Source: Melghirimyces profundicolus
GTDB lineage: Bacteria > Bacillota > Bacilli > Thermoactinomycetales > DSM-45169
Length of the DNA: 64,000 nucleotides
NCBI RefSeq assembly: GCF_003054245.1
Contig: NZ_QBKR01000005.1
Location: 115,761-179,760 of the forward strand
Direction: 5' to 3'
Both the position numbers and the translations under genes were made by a program. The notes beneath the pieces are model-generated. The model searched no databases. It was not told the origin of the DNA and saw nothing but the letters and a program-made list of their open reading frames with translations. Shown here one piece after another: positions 1 to 8,239 of the stretch; the stretch's first letter is position 1, and the number at the start of each line of letters is the position of its first letter.

Positions 1-98
1 AGATCCTGGACGGCAAGCACGATGACCTGCCGGAAGATGCCTTTTACATGGTGGGCACCATCGAAGAAGCGGTTGAAAAGGCGAAAACCCTCGCCTGA
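1..98 (+). CDS. atpD: F1F0 ATP synthase beta subunit, C-terminal end (partial)
   Basis: The first 98 bases read in frame 3 to a TGA at 96-98. They encode the C-terminal residues of the catalytic beta subunit, including the stretch [16 protein letters not shown] that typifies bacterial AtpD tails. The rest of the gene lies to the left of the window. The downstream atpC, 23 bases away with its own ribosome binding site, supports the assignment because atpD-atpC is the usual end of a bacterial atp operon. Beta carries the nucleotide-binding sites of F1, but none of those residues are inside this fragment. Confidence 0.9.
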   Translation, partial: ILDGKHDDLPEDAFYMVGTIEEAVEKAKTLA

Positions 99-121
99 CG
101 GGCCGGAAGGAGAGAACGTCC

Positions 122-526
122 GTGAGTACCATGCAGTTGGACATCGTGACACCTGAGCGGAAAGTGTACTCGGAACAGGTGGAGATGGTCATCGCCCGTG
201 CCGCCGAAGGCGACATCGGGATCCTTCCCAACCATTCTCCTTTTGTCAGCCCGCTCAAAATCACGGCGGTCAAAGTAAAAAAAGGCGGGGAGGAGTTTCT
301 CGTCGCTGTCAGCGGAGGTTTCATCGAAGTTCGGGGCGGCACGGTCACCATTCTGGCCGAAGCTGCCGAACTGCCGGATGAAATCGACGTCGAGCGGGCC
401 AAAAAGGCCAAAAAGCGCGCCGAGGAGCGCCTGGCCGACAAGCAGAGGGAAGACATCGACTTTAAACGGGCCGAGATCGCCCTTCAAAAGGCGACGGTAC
501 GGATCCAGGTCGGAAAAAGCGGATGA
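122..526 (+). CDS. atpC: F1F0 ATP synthase epsilon subunit
   Basis: This 134-residue protein matches the epsilon subunit, the central-stalk component that couples rotation to catalysis and can inhibit hydrolysis. The N-terminal beta-sandwich region (about residues 1-85) contains LDIVTPERKVYS and GDIGILPNHSPFVSPL, typical of AtpC, and a Lys/Glu/Ala-rich helical hairpin follows (about 90-130). The GTG start at 122 is chosen because a GGAAGGAGAG ribosome binding site ends about eight bases upstream; ATG at 131 is a possible alternative. The gene directly follows atpD and is the last of the atp operon, being followed by a strong terminator hairpin. Confidence 0.95.
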   Translation: MSTMQLDIVTPERKVYSEQVEMVIARAAEGDIGILPNHSPFVSPLKITAVKVKKGGEEFLVAVSGGFIEVRGGTVTILAEAAELPDEIDVERAKKAKKRAEERLADKQREDIDFKRAEIALQKATVRIQVGKSG

Positions 527-542
527 AAGTCCGGGCAGAGGA

Positions 543-570
543 GCAACCCATCCACATGGGTTGCTTTTTT
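543..570 (+). terminator. Rho-independent terminator of the atp operon
   Basis: An 8-bp perfect stem (GCAACCCA with TGGGTTGC) around a 6-base loop is followed directly by six T residues. It sits 16 bases after the atpC stop and separates the atp operon from the nuo operon. Confidence 0.9.
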
Positions 571-719
571 CTTTGCCTTTTTGAAAGGGGCGGTGGGAGA
601 ACAGGAGAAACTGTGCTAAAATACCATAGTACCAAGACAATATATCACGAAAATTGAAAGCGCATTCATAAAATAAAACAGCGAATGCCTGCCATCTTAT
701 GGAATCGTCATAACACTTT

Positions 720-728
720 TGATATAAT
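720..728 (+). promoter_or_regulatory. Extended -10 promoter element of the nuo operon
   Basis: TGATATAAT is a TGn extended -10 with a consensus TATAAT at 723-728. No good -35 is seen at 17 bp, which is usual for extended -10 promoters. A hairpin-forming inverted repeat (GAATGA at about 739 with TCATTC) lies between this site and the nuoA start and could be an operator or part of the leader. The site is about 65 bases upstream of nuoA and downstream of the atp terminator. Confidence 0.45.
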
Positions 729-792
729 CAAAAACCGGAATGAAGTGATTCTTGTAATCATTCTGCTATCGGGAAGGTGGGGGGAAACCAAC

Positions 793-1167
793 ATGGATCT
801 TGCCGCGGATTATGTCACGATCGTCGCTTTCATCCTGATCGGCCTGGCATTGCCCGCCGCCTCACTGACGGCGGGGCGCTGGCTCAGGCCTCACAAGCCG
901 ACCGCGTCCAAGGCGATCACCTACGAGAGCGGCGTGGACCCCACGGGAGACAGCCGGGTGCAATTCAACGTACGGTATTACTTGTTTGCTCTTCTCTTCG
1001 TGATCTTTGACGTAGAGACGGTGTTTCTGTATCCCTGGGCTGTGGCATACGATGACTTGAGGGCGGACGTCGGCCTGTTTATCCTGGTGGAAATGCTGAT
1101 CTTCGTTCTCTTTTTGGTGATCGGTCTCATCTACGCCTGGAAAAAGAAGGTGTTGGAATGGACATAA
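793..1167 (+). CDS. nuoA: NADH-quinone oxidoreductase subunit A
   Basis: A 124-residue membrane subunit of respiratory complex I. It has three hydrophobic helices (about residues 8-28, 62-85 and 92-118) and the family loop [20 protein letters not shown], followed by the [17 protein letters not shown] helix typical of NuoA/ND3. The ATG at 793 is preferred over upstream codons because a G-rich ribosome binding site (GGAAGGTGGGG, about 773-783) precedes it and because the length then matches the family. It is the first gene of the nuo operon and overlaps nuoB by 10 bases. Confidence 0.95.
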   Translation: MDLAADYVTIVAFILIGLALPAASLTAGRWLRPHKPTASKAITYESGVDPTGDSRVQFNVRYYLFALLFVIFDVETVFLYPWAVAYDDLRADVGLFILVEMLIFVLFLVIGLIYAWKKKVLEWT

Positions 1168-1676
1168 ATCGGGAAGGGATCCTTCCGGTGGAGGAAGAAG
1201 AGTTGAAGCGGAACGTCTTCACCACCACGCTGGAGAACGTCAAGGCATGGGCGCGCAGTAATTCGCTGTGGCCCATGACCTTCGGCCTTGCCTGCTGCGC
1301 GATCGAAATGATGGGAACCGGAGCGGCCCACTACGATCTGGACCGGTTCGGCTCATTCTTCCGCGCTTCGCCGCGACAATCGGACGTCATGATCGTGGCG
1401 GGAACGGTCACCAAAAAGATGGGGCCTCTCCTGCGGCGCCTGTACGATCAGATGCCGGAGCCCAAATGGGTGATTTCCATGGGCTCCTGTGCGACGGCGG
1501 GAGGCCCCTACGTCAAATCCTATTCGGTGATCAAAGGGGTGGACCAGATCGTCCCCGTGGATGTGTACATTCCGGGTTGTCCTCCCAATCCCGCGGCTCT
1601 GATTTACGGTATCAACAAATTGCAAGAAAAAATTCGTTATGAAGCGAGAACCGGGAGGAAGGTGACCGATCGTTGA
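1158..1676 (+). CDS. nuoB: NADH-quinone oxidoreductase subunit B
   Basis: A 172-residue peripheral-arm subunit (PSST/Nqo6 type) that carries the terminal iron-sulfur cluster N2 next to the quinone site. The four expected ligands are visible: tandem Cys46-Cys47 in [11 protein letters not shown], Cys111 in [12 protein letters not shown] and Cys141 in YIPGCPPNP. The start overlaps the end of nuoA, indicating translational coupling. Its normal partner in forming the quinone pocket is NuoD, which is not encoded in this operon. Confidence 0.96.
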   Translation: MDINREGILPVEEEELKRNVFTTTLENVKAWARSNSLWPMTFGLACCAIEMMGTGAAHYDLDRFGSFFRASPRQSDVMIVAGTVTKKMGPLLRRLYDQMPEPKWVISMGSCATAGGPYVKSYSVIKGVDQIVPVDVYIPGCPPNPAALIYGINKLQEKIRYEARTGRKVTDR

Positions 1677-2437
1677 GCGGGTGTGACGGAGAGAAAAAAG
1701 AAACCCCGGAGCCGGTGGAAACGAAAAAGGAGCAACGGGAGGGAGGGCGGAACGGAACCGAAGCGGATCCGGAACCAAAGGCCGGGAAGCCGGAGGCGGA
1801 CTCCGTGGATCATTCCGGCAGGAAAAAGGAGGAGCCCCCGGAGAAAACCGAAGGGGCTGCCCGGGCCGCCAAAGCGGCAGCCGCAGCGAAGCCCCGGGCC
1901 GCCGCTGCGAAGAAAAGGCCGGCGGCAAAGAAGAAGCCGGAAAAACCGCCGGAACCGTCTCCCAAGCAACCGTTGCTGGATTCCTTTGTGACGCGGTTGA
2001 AAGAAAAGGTGGGAGACAAGGCGGTGAAGGATTCCTTCATCAACCGTCCCGACGGCCACCGACCCGTGATCGTGGCGTTACCGGATGCGTGGCCGGAGTC
2101 GGCCCGACTGTTGCGCCACGAGGAGGATCTGCAGTTTGACTACCTTCAGAACCTGTCTGGGGTGGATGATGAGGATCACATGGAAGTGGTGTATCATCTC
2201 GTTTCGTTGAAACACGGTCATTCGTTGTGCGTCAAAGTGAAGACGGAACGGGAAGATCCCCAAGTTCCGTCGGTGACGGGGGTTTGGGCCGCAGCCGATT
2301 GGCATGAGCGGGAAGTTTATGATCTGTTGGGAATCCGATTTCCGGGTCACCCCAACCTGAAACGGATTCTGATGCCGGATGACTGGGTGGGCCATCCGCT
2401 GCGGAAAGATTACGAGCCCTACGACCGGGAGATCTGA
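1673..2437 (+). CDS. nuoC: NADH-quinone oxidoreductase subunit C with a long charged N-terminal extension
   Basis: A 254-residue protein whose C-terminal part (about residues 105-254) is the 30-kDa complex I subunit, with the signatures [18 protein letters not shown] and [12 protein letters not shown]. The first 100 residues or so are low-complexity Lys/Glu/Pro/Ala sequence with Ala-Lys runs, not part of the conserved domain and probably disordered. Translation appears to begin at TTG 1673, whose last two bases overlap the nuoB TGA; no strong Shine-Dalgarno is seen, so coupling is likely. In most 11-gene operons nuoD would follow directly; here nuoH follows instead. Confidence 0.93.
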   Translation: MSGCDGEKKETPEPVETKKEQREGGRNGTEADPEPKAGKPEADSVDHSGRKKEEPPEKTEGAARAAKAAAAAKPRAAAAKKRPAAKKKPEKPPEPSPKQPLLDSFVTRLKEKVGDKAVKDSFINRPDGHRPVIVALPDAWPESARLLRHEEDLQFDYLQNLSGVDDEDHMEVVYHLVSLKHGHSLCVKVKTEREDPQVPSVTGVWAAADWHEREVYDLLGIRFPGHPNLKRILMPDDWVGHPLRKDYEPYDREI

Positions 2438-2561
2438 AGGATAAAAAAAACAAGCGACCGGTTGGGTTGAATCGGAGGAGGGGGCGGGCCCGCGGCCCGA
2501 TCCGGTGATACCCGTTGACCTTGGACTTCAATCACCGACGTTTGGGGAGGTGGATGAACAC
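2438..2561 (+). other. nuoC-nuoH junction where nuoD would be expected
   Basis: Only 124 bases separate the nuoC stop from the nuoH start, so the roughly 1.1-kb nuoD gene is absent. The stretch is GC-rich, contains the palindromic GGGCCCGCGGCCC, and ends in the GGGGAGGTGG ribosome binding site of nuoH. A reading frame open from 2445 runs into nuoH and encodes FGEVD at 2541-2555, reminiscent of the tail of NuoD proteins. Those bases also form the Shine-Dalgarno, so the likeness may be chance. Confidence 0.7.
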
Positions 2562-3530
2562 GTGAGTGGATGGACCTTTCTTGGTCCGGCAGTCCTTCTG
2601 TTGGTGGTCCTCGGTTTTGTCACCTTTTCCATTTTGTTTGAGCGGAAAGTGATCGGTTGGATGCAGGCGCGGATCGGACCCAACCGGGTGGGACCCTGGG
2701 GCCTGTTGCAAACGGTGGCCGACATTTTCAAACTCCTGGTCAAAGAGGACACCGTACCGGCCAAGGCGGACCGGCCGCTTTTTAAAGCGGCACCGGTGAT
2801 CGCGTTTGTGCCGTCCTTCGTCATCCTGGCGGTCATTCCGTTCAGCGAAGGGCTGGTGTTCGCCGATATCGGCGTGGGTCTCTTGTATTATATCGCCGTA
2901 TCCAGCATCACGACGATCGGAATCCTCGCCGGGGGCTGGGCTTCCAACAATAAATATGCCCTCCTGGGCGCGATGCGGTCCGTCGCCCAGATGATCAGTT
3001 ACGAAATTCCCCTGGTGATGTCGGTGGCGGGGGTGGTGATGGCAGCCGGATCCCTGAACCTGACGGCGATTGTGGAAGCCCAGGAGAAAGTTTGGTTCAT
3101 CGTCCCCCAGATCATCGGTTTCGCCGTCTTTTTCACGGCTTCCCTCGCCGAACTGAACCGGACCCCCTTCGATCTCCCGGAGGCGGAATCGGAACTGGTG
3201 GCCGGTTATCATGTGGAGTACAGCGGGTTTCGGTTCGCTTTCTTCATGCTGACGGAGTACGTTTATGTCTTTGCCATGGCGGCACTGACGACTGTATTGT
3301 TTCTCGGGGGGTGGAACCCGCTTTTCGGCTTGGATTTCATTCCGCCGATTCTGTGGTTCGCACTCAAATTCGGCCTGATCGTCTTTTCGCTGATCTGGAT
3401 CCGGGCCACCCTCCCCCGGATCCGGATGGACCAGCTGATGCAACTCGGTTGGAAGGTGCTCCTTCCTTTGGCTCTTTTCAATATTTTTTTATCGGCCATC
3501 CTGAAGGAAGTGCTCAGCGGGCTGTACTGA
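2562..3530 (+). CDS. nuoH: NADH-quinone oxidoreductase subunit H
   Basis: A 322-residue integral membrane subunit (ND1) at the junction of the peripheral and membrane arms, contributing to the quinone entry channel. Family signatures are ARIGPNRVGPWGLLQ near the N-terminus, the acidic loop ELNRTPFDLPEAESELVAG and about eight hydrophobic helices. The GTG at 2562 is chosen because GGGGAGGTGG lies at the right distance; an upstream GTG at 2505 would add 19 non-conserved residues. It follows nuoC rather than nuoD, which is anomalous. Confidence 0.95.
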   Translation: MSGWTFLGPAVLLLVVLGFVTFSILFERKVIGWMQARIGPNRVGPWGLLQTVADIFKLLVKEDTVPAKADRPLFKAAPVIAFVPSFVILAVIPFSEGLVFADIGVGLLYYIAVSSITTIGILAGGWASNNKYALLGAMRSVAQMISYEIPLVMSVAGVVMAAGSLNLTAIVEAQEKVWFIVPQIIGFAVFFTASLAELNRTPFDLPEAESELVAGYHVEYSGFRFAFFMLTEYVYVFAMAALTTVLFLGGWNPLFGLDFIPPILWFALKFGLIVFSLIWIRATLPRIRMDQLMQLGWKVLLPLALFNIFLSAILKEVLSGLY

Positions 3531-3555
3531 TACTGACAAGGATGGAGGGATGGAG

Positions 3556-3996
3556 ATGAAGGGTCTCCTCAAAGGGATGGGCGTCACCCTGAAAACGATG
3601 ACCAAGAAAAAGGTGACCCACAAATACCCCGACGAACCCATACGGATGCCGGACCGGTTCCGGGGCATCCAGCATTTCGATCCGGAAAAGTGCATTGTCT
3701 GCAACCAGTGCGTCCGGGTATGTCCCACAGACTGCATCTCGCTGACCGGTCGGAAACACCCGGACCCCGGAAAGCGGGGAAAAATCATCGACACCTACGA
3801 CATCAACTTCGAGATCTGCATCCTCTGCGATCTCTGTACGGAGGTTTGCCCCACCGAAGCGGTGGTGATGACCCGGAATTTCGAGTTGGCCACCTACACC
3901 CGGGACGATCTTTATAAAAACCTGGAGTGGCTTCATGAAAACGACTCCGGTATCCGGAGCGAGAACAACCTCAATGCCCGGGGTGTGAAAAAGTGA
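3556..3996 (+). CDS. nuoI: NADH-quinone oxidoreductase subunit I (2 x [4Fe-4S])
   Basis: A 146-residue ferredoxin-like subunit (TYKY) that relays electrons to cluster N2. Two CxxCxxCxxxCP motifs are present: Cys46/49/52/56 and Cys88/91/94/98, in CIVCNQCVRVCP and CILCDLCTEVCP. The ATG at 3556 is preferred since GGAGGG at 3544-3549 lies six bases upstream; the in-frame ATG at 3550 directly abuts that site and would add two residues. The stop overlaps the start of nuoJ. Confidence 0.95.
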   Translation: MKGLLKGMGVTLKTMTKKKVTHKYPDEPIRMPDRFRGIQHFDPEKCIVCNQCVRVCPTDCISLTGRKHPDPGKRGKIIDTYDINFEICILCDLCTEVCPTEAVVMTRNFELATYTRDDLYKNLEWLHENDSGIRSENNLNARGVKK

Positions 3997-4502
3997 TCCA
4001 GGTCAGCGGGGAGTTTATTGCTTTTTTTGTGGTGTCCTGCTTTGTCATCGGCGGAGCGGTGTTTATGATCCATTTGGTACGGGTCGTTCATATGGTGTTG
4101 GCCCTGGCCTTTTCCCTGCTTGGGATCGCGGGGATATACGTCCTTTTGAACGCGGAATTTCTGGCGGTGGTGCAGGTTCTGATCTATACGGGAGCCGTCT
4201 CCATCCTCATGCTTTTCGGGATCATGCTGACGCGACACCGGGACCGGGAGGAAGAAGGGACCCGCCTGTGGCACAGCGTGATCAGTTTTGTGGGAGTGGG
4301 CGCGTTATTCGGCATCCTGATCCATACGATCTACCATACCCCATTCGCCGGCCGGACGGCCGAGGTGGAACACTACTCGACCGCCAGGCTGGGGGAGACG
4401 GTTTTCAAGAAGTACGTGATTCCCTTTGAAGCCGTTTCGGTCCTCCTGCTGGTGGCCCTGGTGGGAGCCGTGATCCTGGCGGGAAAGGAGCGGAACACAT
4501 GA
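3993..4502 (+). CDS. nuoJ: NADH-quinone oxidoreductase subunit J
   Basis: A 169-residue membrane subunit (ND6) with five predicted helices. The segment [20 protein letters not shown] is characteristic of NuoJ, whose third helix contains a pi-bulge linked to coupling. Translation starts at the GTG that overlaps the nuoI TGA (GTGA), and the stop overlaps the start of nuoK, so the three genes are probably translationally coupled. Confidence 0.94.
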   Translation: MIQVSGEFIAFFVVSCFVIGGAVFMIHLVRVVHMVLALAFSLLGIAGIYVLLNAEFLAVVQVLIYTGAVSILMLFGIMLTRHRDREEEGTRLWHSVISFVGVGALFGILIHTIYHTPFAGRTAEVEHYSTARLGETVFKKYVIPFEAVSVLLLVALVGAVILAGKERNT

Positions 4503-4807
4503 TGGCGGTCACTTCCTATCTCGCTCTGGGGGCCATTTTGTTCTGCGTCGGGCTGTTTGGGGTACTGACCAAAAGGAATGCTGTGATGGTCCTTTTCTGC
4601 ATTGAACTGATGCTGAACGCCGCCAACATCAATTTGGTGGCTTTCTCCAAGTACGGGTTGCACGCCAACCAGACCGGGCAGGTCTTCACCCTGTTCACGA
4701 TCACGGTGGCGGCGGCGGAAGCGGCGGTGGGGGTGGCGATCCTGTTTGCTCTTTACCGGAACCGAAACACCGTCAAAGCGGACCGTTACGATACGATGAA
4801 GGGCTGA
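4499..4807 (+). CDS. nuoK: NADH-quinone oxidoreductase subunit K
   Basis: A 102-residue three-helix membrane subunit (ND4L). The family stretch [20 protein letters not shown] carries the glutamate in helix 2 that takes part in proton translocation, and a second acidic residue sits in the [11 protein letters not shown] helix. The start codon overlaps the nuoJ stop (ATGATGG) and follows GGAAAGGAG. Confidence 0.95.
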   Translation: MMAVTSYLALGAILFCVGLFGVLTKRNAVMVLFCIELMLNAANINLVAFSKYGLHANQTGQVFTLFTITVAAAEAAVGVAILFALYRNRNTVKADRYDTMKG

Positions 4808-4847
4808 GCCAGCCTGTCAAACCAAAGGAAGAAGGACGGGTGATCCC

Positions 4848-6713
4848 ATGGTCGCAAATGCGTGGATAATCCCCCTCTTTCCCCTGATCGCGTTTCTGAT
4901 CCTCCTGGCTGGCCGGAACGCCTTCAGCCAAAATACAGCAGCCTGGGTGGGAAGCGTCGCGGCATTGTTGTCCCTGGGCTCCTCGGCGGCCGTACTCATG
5001 GAACGGCTGGGCGGTTCGGACTCCCTTGCCGGTCTGGAATGGCTGTCCTTCGGGGAAACGACGATCCGTTTCGGGATCGAGGTCAATCAGCTGAATGCGT
5101 TGATGTTGTTGATCGTGAGTGGAGTCAGCTTCCTTGTGCAGGTGTATTCCGCTGGTTATATGAAAGGAGACGGACGGGTTTCCGTCTTTTACGCCTATCT
5201 GGGTCTGTTCACCTTTTCCATGCTGGGACTCGTGATTTCTCCCAATCTGCTTCAGCTCTATCTTTTCTGGGAATTGGTCGGTGTCTGTTCCTTCCTTTTG
5301 ATCGGTTTCTGGTATTTCAAACCGGAAGCGAAGCGGGCGGCCAAAAAGGCGTTCATCGTCACCCGGATCGGAGATATCGGCCTTTTCATCGCGGTGATCC
5401 TCACCTTCATCCATGCGGGGAGCTTTGAACTGGCCCAAGTGTTTGATGCGGTGAAGGCCGGGGAGATTCCTCCGGGAACGGTTACCTTGATCGCTCTGCT
5501 GATTTTTGTGGGAGCCGTGGGGAAATCCGGTCAGTTTCCTTTACATACTTGGCTGCCCGATGCCATGGAAGGCCCCACGCCTGTCAGTGCTCTGATCCAT
5601 GCGGCCACGATGGTGGCGGCGGGGGTTTATCTGGTGGCCCGCACGTTCCCCGTTTTTGAAGCCTCACCCGCCGCGATGAATGCAGTGGCTTGGACCGGGG
5701 CGTTCACGGCGATTTTCGCCGCCAGCATCGGACTGGTCCAGAACGACATCAAACGGGTGCTGGCCTATTCCACGGTCAGTCAACTGGGCTACATGATGTT
5801 GGCATTGGGCTCCGCGGGTTACGCAGCGGGGGTTTTCCACCTGATGACACACGCCTTTTTCAAGGCGCTCCTGTTTCTGGCTGCGGGTGCGGTGATCGTG
5901 GCCCTTCATCATGAGCAGGATATCCGCAGGATGGGGGGATTGTGGGAGACCCACCGTACTGTGGGTTGGTTCTTTCTGACCGGGTGCCTGGCCATTTCCG
6001 GTATCCCTCCCTTTGCCGGCTTCTTCTCCAAGGATGAGATTCTGCTCGCGGCGTTTCACGACGGTCGGACAGGGGTCTTTCTCGTGGGAGTCGTGACGGC
6101 GTTTCTCACCTCATTTTACATGTTCCGCCTTTTCTTCCTTGTCTTCCGGGGTGAACGAAGGATGGAAGCAAAGAAGGTGGGCCCCGTGCCCCGGGTGATG
6201 ATTTGGCCCATGGGGATTCTGGCCCTGCTGTCGGTCCTCGGCGGATTCGTCGAATACCCCGGTCATGGATTGAGCCGTTGGCTGTCGGAGGGATCAGGGA
6301 TTGTGCCGGCAGCAGAGGGAGAAGCCTCGTTCCTGGTGCCGCTGTTTTCCACGGTGGTCTCTCTGACGGGGATCGTTCTTGCCTGGGCCATGTACGACAA
6401 TAAAAGCCTTCCCCGCGACTTCTTCTCCCGGCCGTTGCCCTGGACCTGGCGCTTGCTGCACCGGAAATATTACGTGGATGAAGCTTACGGGAAAGTGATT
6501 GTTACGCCTTACGGCTGGCTGGGGCATTTTCTGGCGGGCTTTGATCGGTACATCGTCGGGGGTGCGGTACGCGCGGTCGTCAAGGGGGTACTCCTGACAG
6601 GGGCACTGGTGACGGGGATTCAGAACGGCCAGGCTCAAACCTACGCCCTGGTGAGCGTGATCGGTCTGGTTCTGTTGATCGTTGGCCTGACGGCGGGGAG
6701 GTTGTTCGGATGA
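4848..6713 (+). CDS. nuoL: NADH-quinone oxidoreductase subunit L
   Basis: A 621-residue antiporter-like subunit (ND5) forming the distal proton pump and the lateral helix. Recognisable segments include LYLFWELVGVCSFLLIGFW with the conserved glutamate, GKSGQFPLHTWLPDAMEGPT with the pump lysine region, and DIKRVLAYSTVSQLGYMM. The C-terminal part (about residues 530-621) contains the long amphipathic and anchoring helices. The ATG at 4848 follows GGAAGAAGGA. The stop overlaps the nuoM ATG. Confidence 0.96.
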   Translation: MVANAWIIPLFPLIAFLILLAGRNAFSQNTAAWVGSVAALLSLGSSAAVLMERLGGSDSLAGLEWLSFGETTIRFGIEVNQLNALMLLIVSGVSFLVQVYSAGYMKGDGRVSVFYAYLGLFTFSMLGLVISPNLLQLYLFWELVGVCSFLLIGFWYFKPEAKRAAKKAFIVTRIGDIGLFIAVILTFIHAGSFELAQVFDAVKAGEIPPGTVTLIALLIFVGAVGKSGQFPLHTWLPDAMEGPTPVSALIHAATMVAAGVYLVARTFPVFEASPAAMNAVAWTGAFTAIFAASIGLVQNDIKRVLAYSTVSQLGYMMLALGSAGYAAGVFHLMTHAFFKALLFLAAGAVIVALHHEQDIRRMGGLWETHRTVGWFFLTGCLAISGIPPFAGFFSKDEILLAAFHDGRTGVFLVGVVTAFLTSFYMFRLFFLVFRGERRMEAKKVGPVPRVMIWPMGILALLSVLGGFVEYPGHGLSRWLSEGSGIVPAAEGEASFLVPLFSTVVSLTGIVLAWAMYDNKSLPRDFFSRPLPWTWRLLHRKYYVDEAYGKVIVTPYGWLGHFLAGFDRYIVGGAVRAVVKGVLLTGALVTGIQNGQAQTYALVSVIGLVLLIVGLTAGRLFG

Positions 6714-8236
6714 TGGAGAGTTTTTTCAATGTTCTTCCCACCTGGTTGGTTTTTTCGCCCCTTTTGGGTGTGGTCGCCCTGTTGCTGATTCCGGGGAAAA
6801 AGGCCGGTTGGCTGAAGGCAGCGGGTCTGTTCGGTACGCTGCCTCCCCTGGTCCTTTCCCTGTTGTTGTACGGTCGCTTCGACCCGGCGGCAAAAGGGGT
6901 CCAATTTGAGCAATCCATTTTGTGGTTTCAGATCCCCCTTCCCCAATCCCCGCCCTGGGAGATCACCTTTCACCTCGGTGCAGACGGCCTGTCGCTTCCC
7001 TTAACGGTGATGGCGACGCTGGTATCCGCGCTCGCCGCCTGCGCTTCCCTTCCCATCCGGAAGCGCCAAAAGGAGTACTTCCTTCTTTTTCTATTTTTGG
7101 AGATGGGGATGTTGGGAGTGTTTCTGGCCCGGAATCTCTTTCTTTTCTTCCTGTTTTTCGAAATGACGCTGATCACCCTGTACTTTCTCATCGGGATCTG
7201 GGGTTACGTCGACAGGGAGAAGGCGGCCAACCGGTTTTTGCTTTATAACGGATTGGGTTCGGCTTTTTTGCTGCTGGGTGTGATCGGTCTGTTCGTCCTC
7301 TTCCAGTCGCTGGACTACAACCGGCTTCAGGAACTGGCCAACGACCCGCAGACGCGAAGGATGTTGTCCGGCGGTCCGGTCAGCCCCATCGTATGGGGGA
7401 TCTTCCTGTGCTTCGTGCTCGCCTTCGGGATTAAACTTCCCGTCTTCCCCTTTCACACCTGGATGCTCAAGGTGCACACGGAGGCTTCTCCCGCCGTGGT
7501 GATGATTCATTCCGGTGTGCTTCTGAAAATGGGAGCCTACGGCTTGATCCGGTTCGGGGTGGAGCTTTTCCCGGATCAAGTCCGGGCTTCCGCCGTCCTG
7601 CTGGCTGTACTCGGTTTGATCAACATTCTTTACGGGGCGGTGCTGGCGTTTGTCCAGGAGGATCTGAAACGGGTGCTGGCATACTCCAGTGTCAGCCATA
7701 TGGGGATCATTCTGTTCGGCATTGCTGCCCTGAATGCACCGGGCCTGACCGGAGCCGTGTTTCAGGCGGTTTCCCACGGTTTTATCTCCGCTCTCCTCTT
7801 CTTCTTCATCGGGAGTCTGTATGAACGGACGGGGACCACCCGGATCGGAGAGCTGGGCGGACTGGCTCGACAGGCTCCGGTCCTGACGGGGATTTTCCTG
7901 GCAGGAGGGATGGCGCTTTTGGGGTTGCCCGGCATGTCGGGGTTCATCTCGGAGTTCCTGGCCTTTCTCGGGCTGTTCCAGAAACAACCGGGGCTGGCCG
8001 CCGCGGGAACCCTCGGTTTGGTCCTGGCAGCGGTTTATACACTCCGCGCCGTGCTCAAAACCGGTTTCGGCCCGCTCGCGGAGCACCTGTCGAAAACGGT
8101 GGACACCCGGCCTTCGGAGGCCCTTCCCATGTTGACCCTGTTAGCCTGTATCATTTTGATCGGGGTTTGGCCCAATGTCCTGGGAGAGCCGATGCAAACC
8201 ACATTGCAGACCATTGTGTCTAGGATCGGAGGGTAG
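6710..8236 (+). CDS. nuoM: NADH-quinone oxidoreductase subunit M
   Basis: A 508-residue antiporter-like subunit (ND4) of the membrane arm. Signatures include FFLFFEMTLITLYFLIGIWG with the conserved Glu, KLPVFPFHTWMLKVHTEASP and DLKRVLAYSSVSHMG. About fourteen hydrophobic helices are visible and the length is normal. Its ATG overlaps the nuoL stop by four bases, and three bases separate it from nuoN. Confidence 0.96.
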   Translation: MMESFFNVLPTWLVFSPLLGVVALLLIPGKKAGWLKAAGLFGTLPPLVLSLLLYGRFDPAAKGVQFEQSILWFQIPLPQSPPWEITFHLGADGLSLPLTVMATLVSALAACASLPIRKRQKEYFLLFLFLEMGMLGVFLARNLFLFFLFFEMTLITLYFLIGIWGYVDREKAANRFLLYNGLGSAFLLLGVIGLFVLFQSLDYNRLQELANDPQTRRMLSGGPVSPIVWGIFLCFVLAFGIKLPVFPFHTWMLKVHTEASPAVVMIHSGVLLKMGAYGLIRFGVELFPDQVRASAVLLAVLGLINILYGAVLAFVQEDLKRVLAYSSVSHMGIILFGIAALNAPGLTGAVFQAVSHGFISALLFFFIGSLYERTGTTRIGELGGLARQAPVLTGIFLAGGMALLGLPGMSGFISEFLAFLGLFQKQPGLAAAGTLGLVLAAVYTLRAVLKTGFGPLAEHLSKTVDTRPSEALPMLTLLACIILIGVWPNVLGEPMQTTLQTIVSRIGG

Positions 8237-8239
8237 GGG

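Noticed and set aside
654..674. TTGAAA and TAAAAT as the nuo promoter
   Set aside because: Spacer is only 9 bp; the extended -10 at 720-728 is better.
2541..2555. FGEVD codons as proof of a truncated nuoD
   Set aside because: The bases coincide with the nuoH Shine-Dalgarno and only five residues match, so it is kept only as a weak hint.
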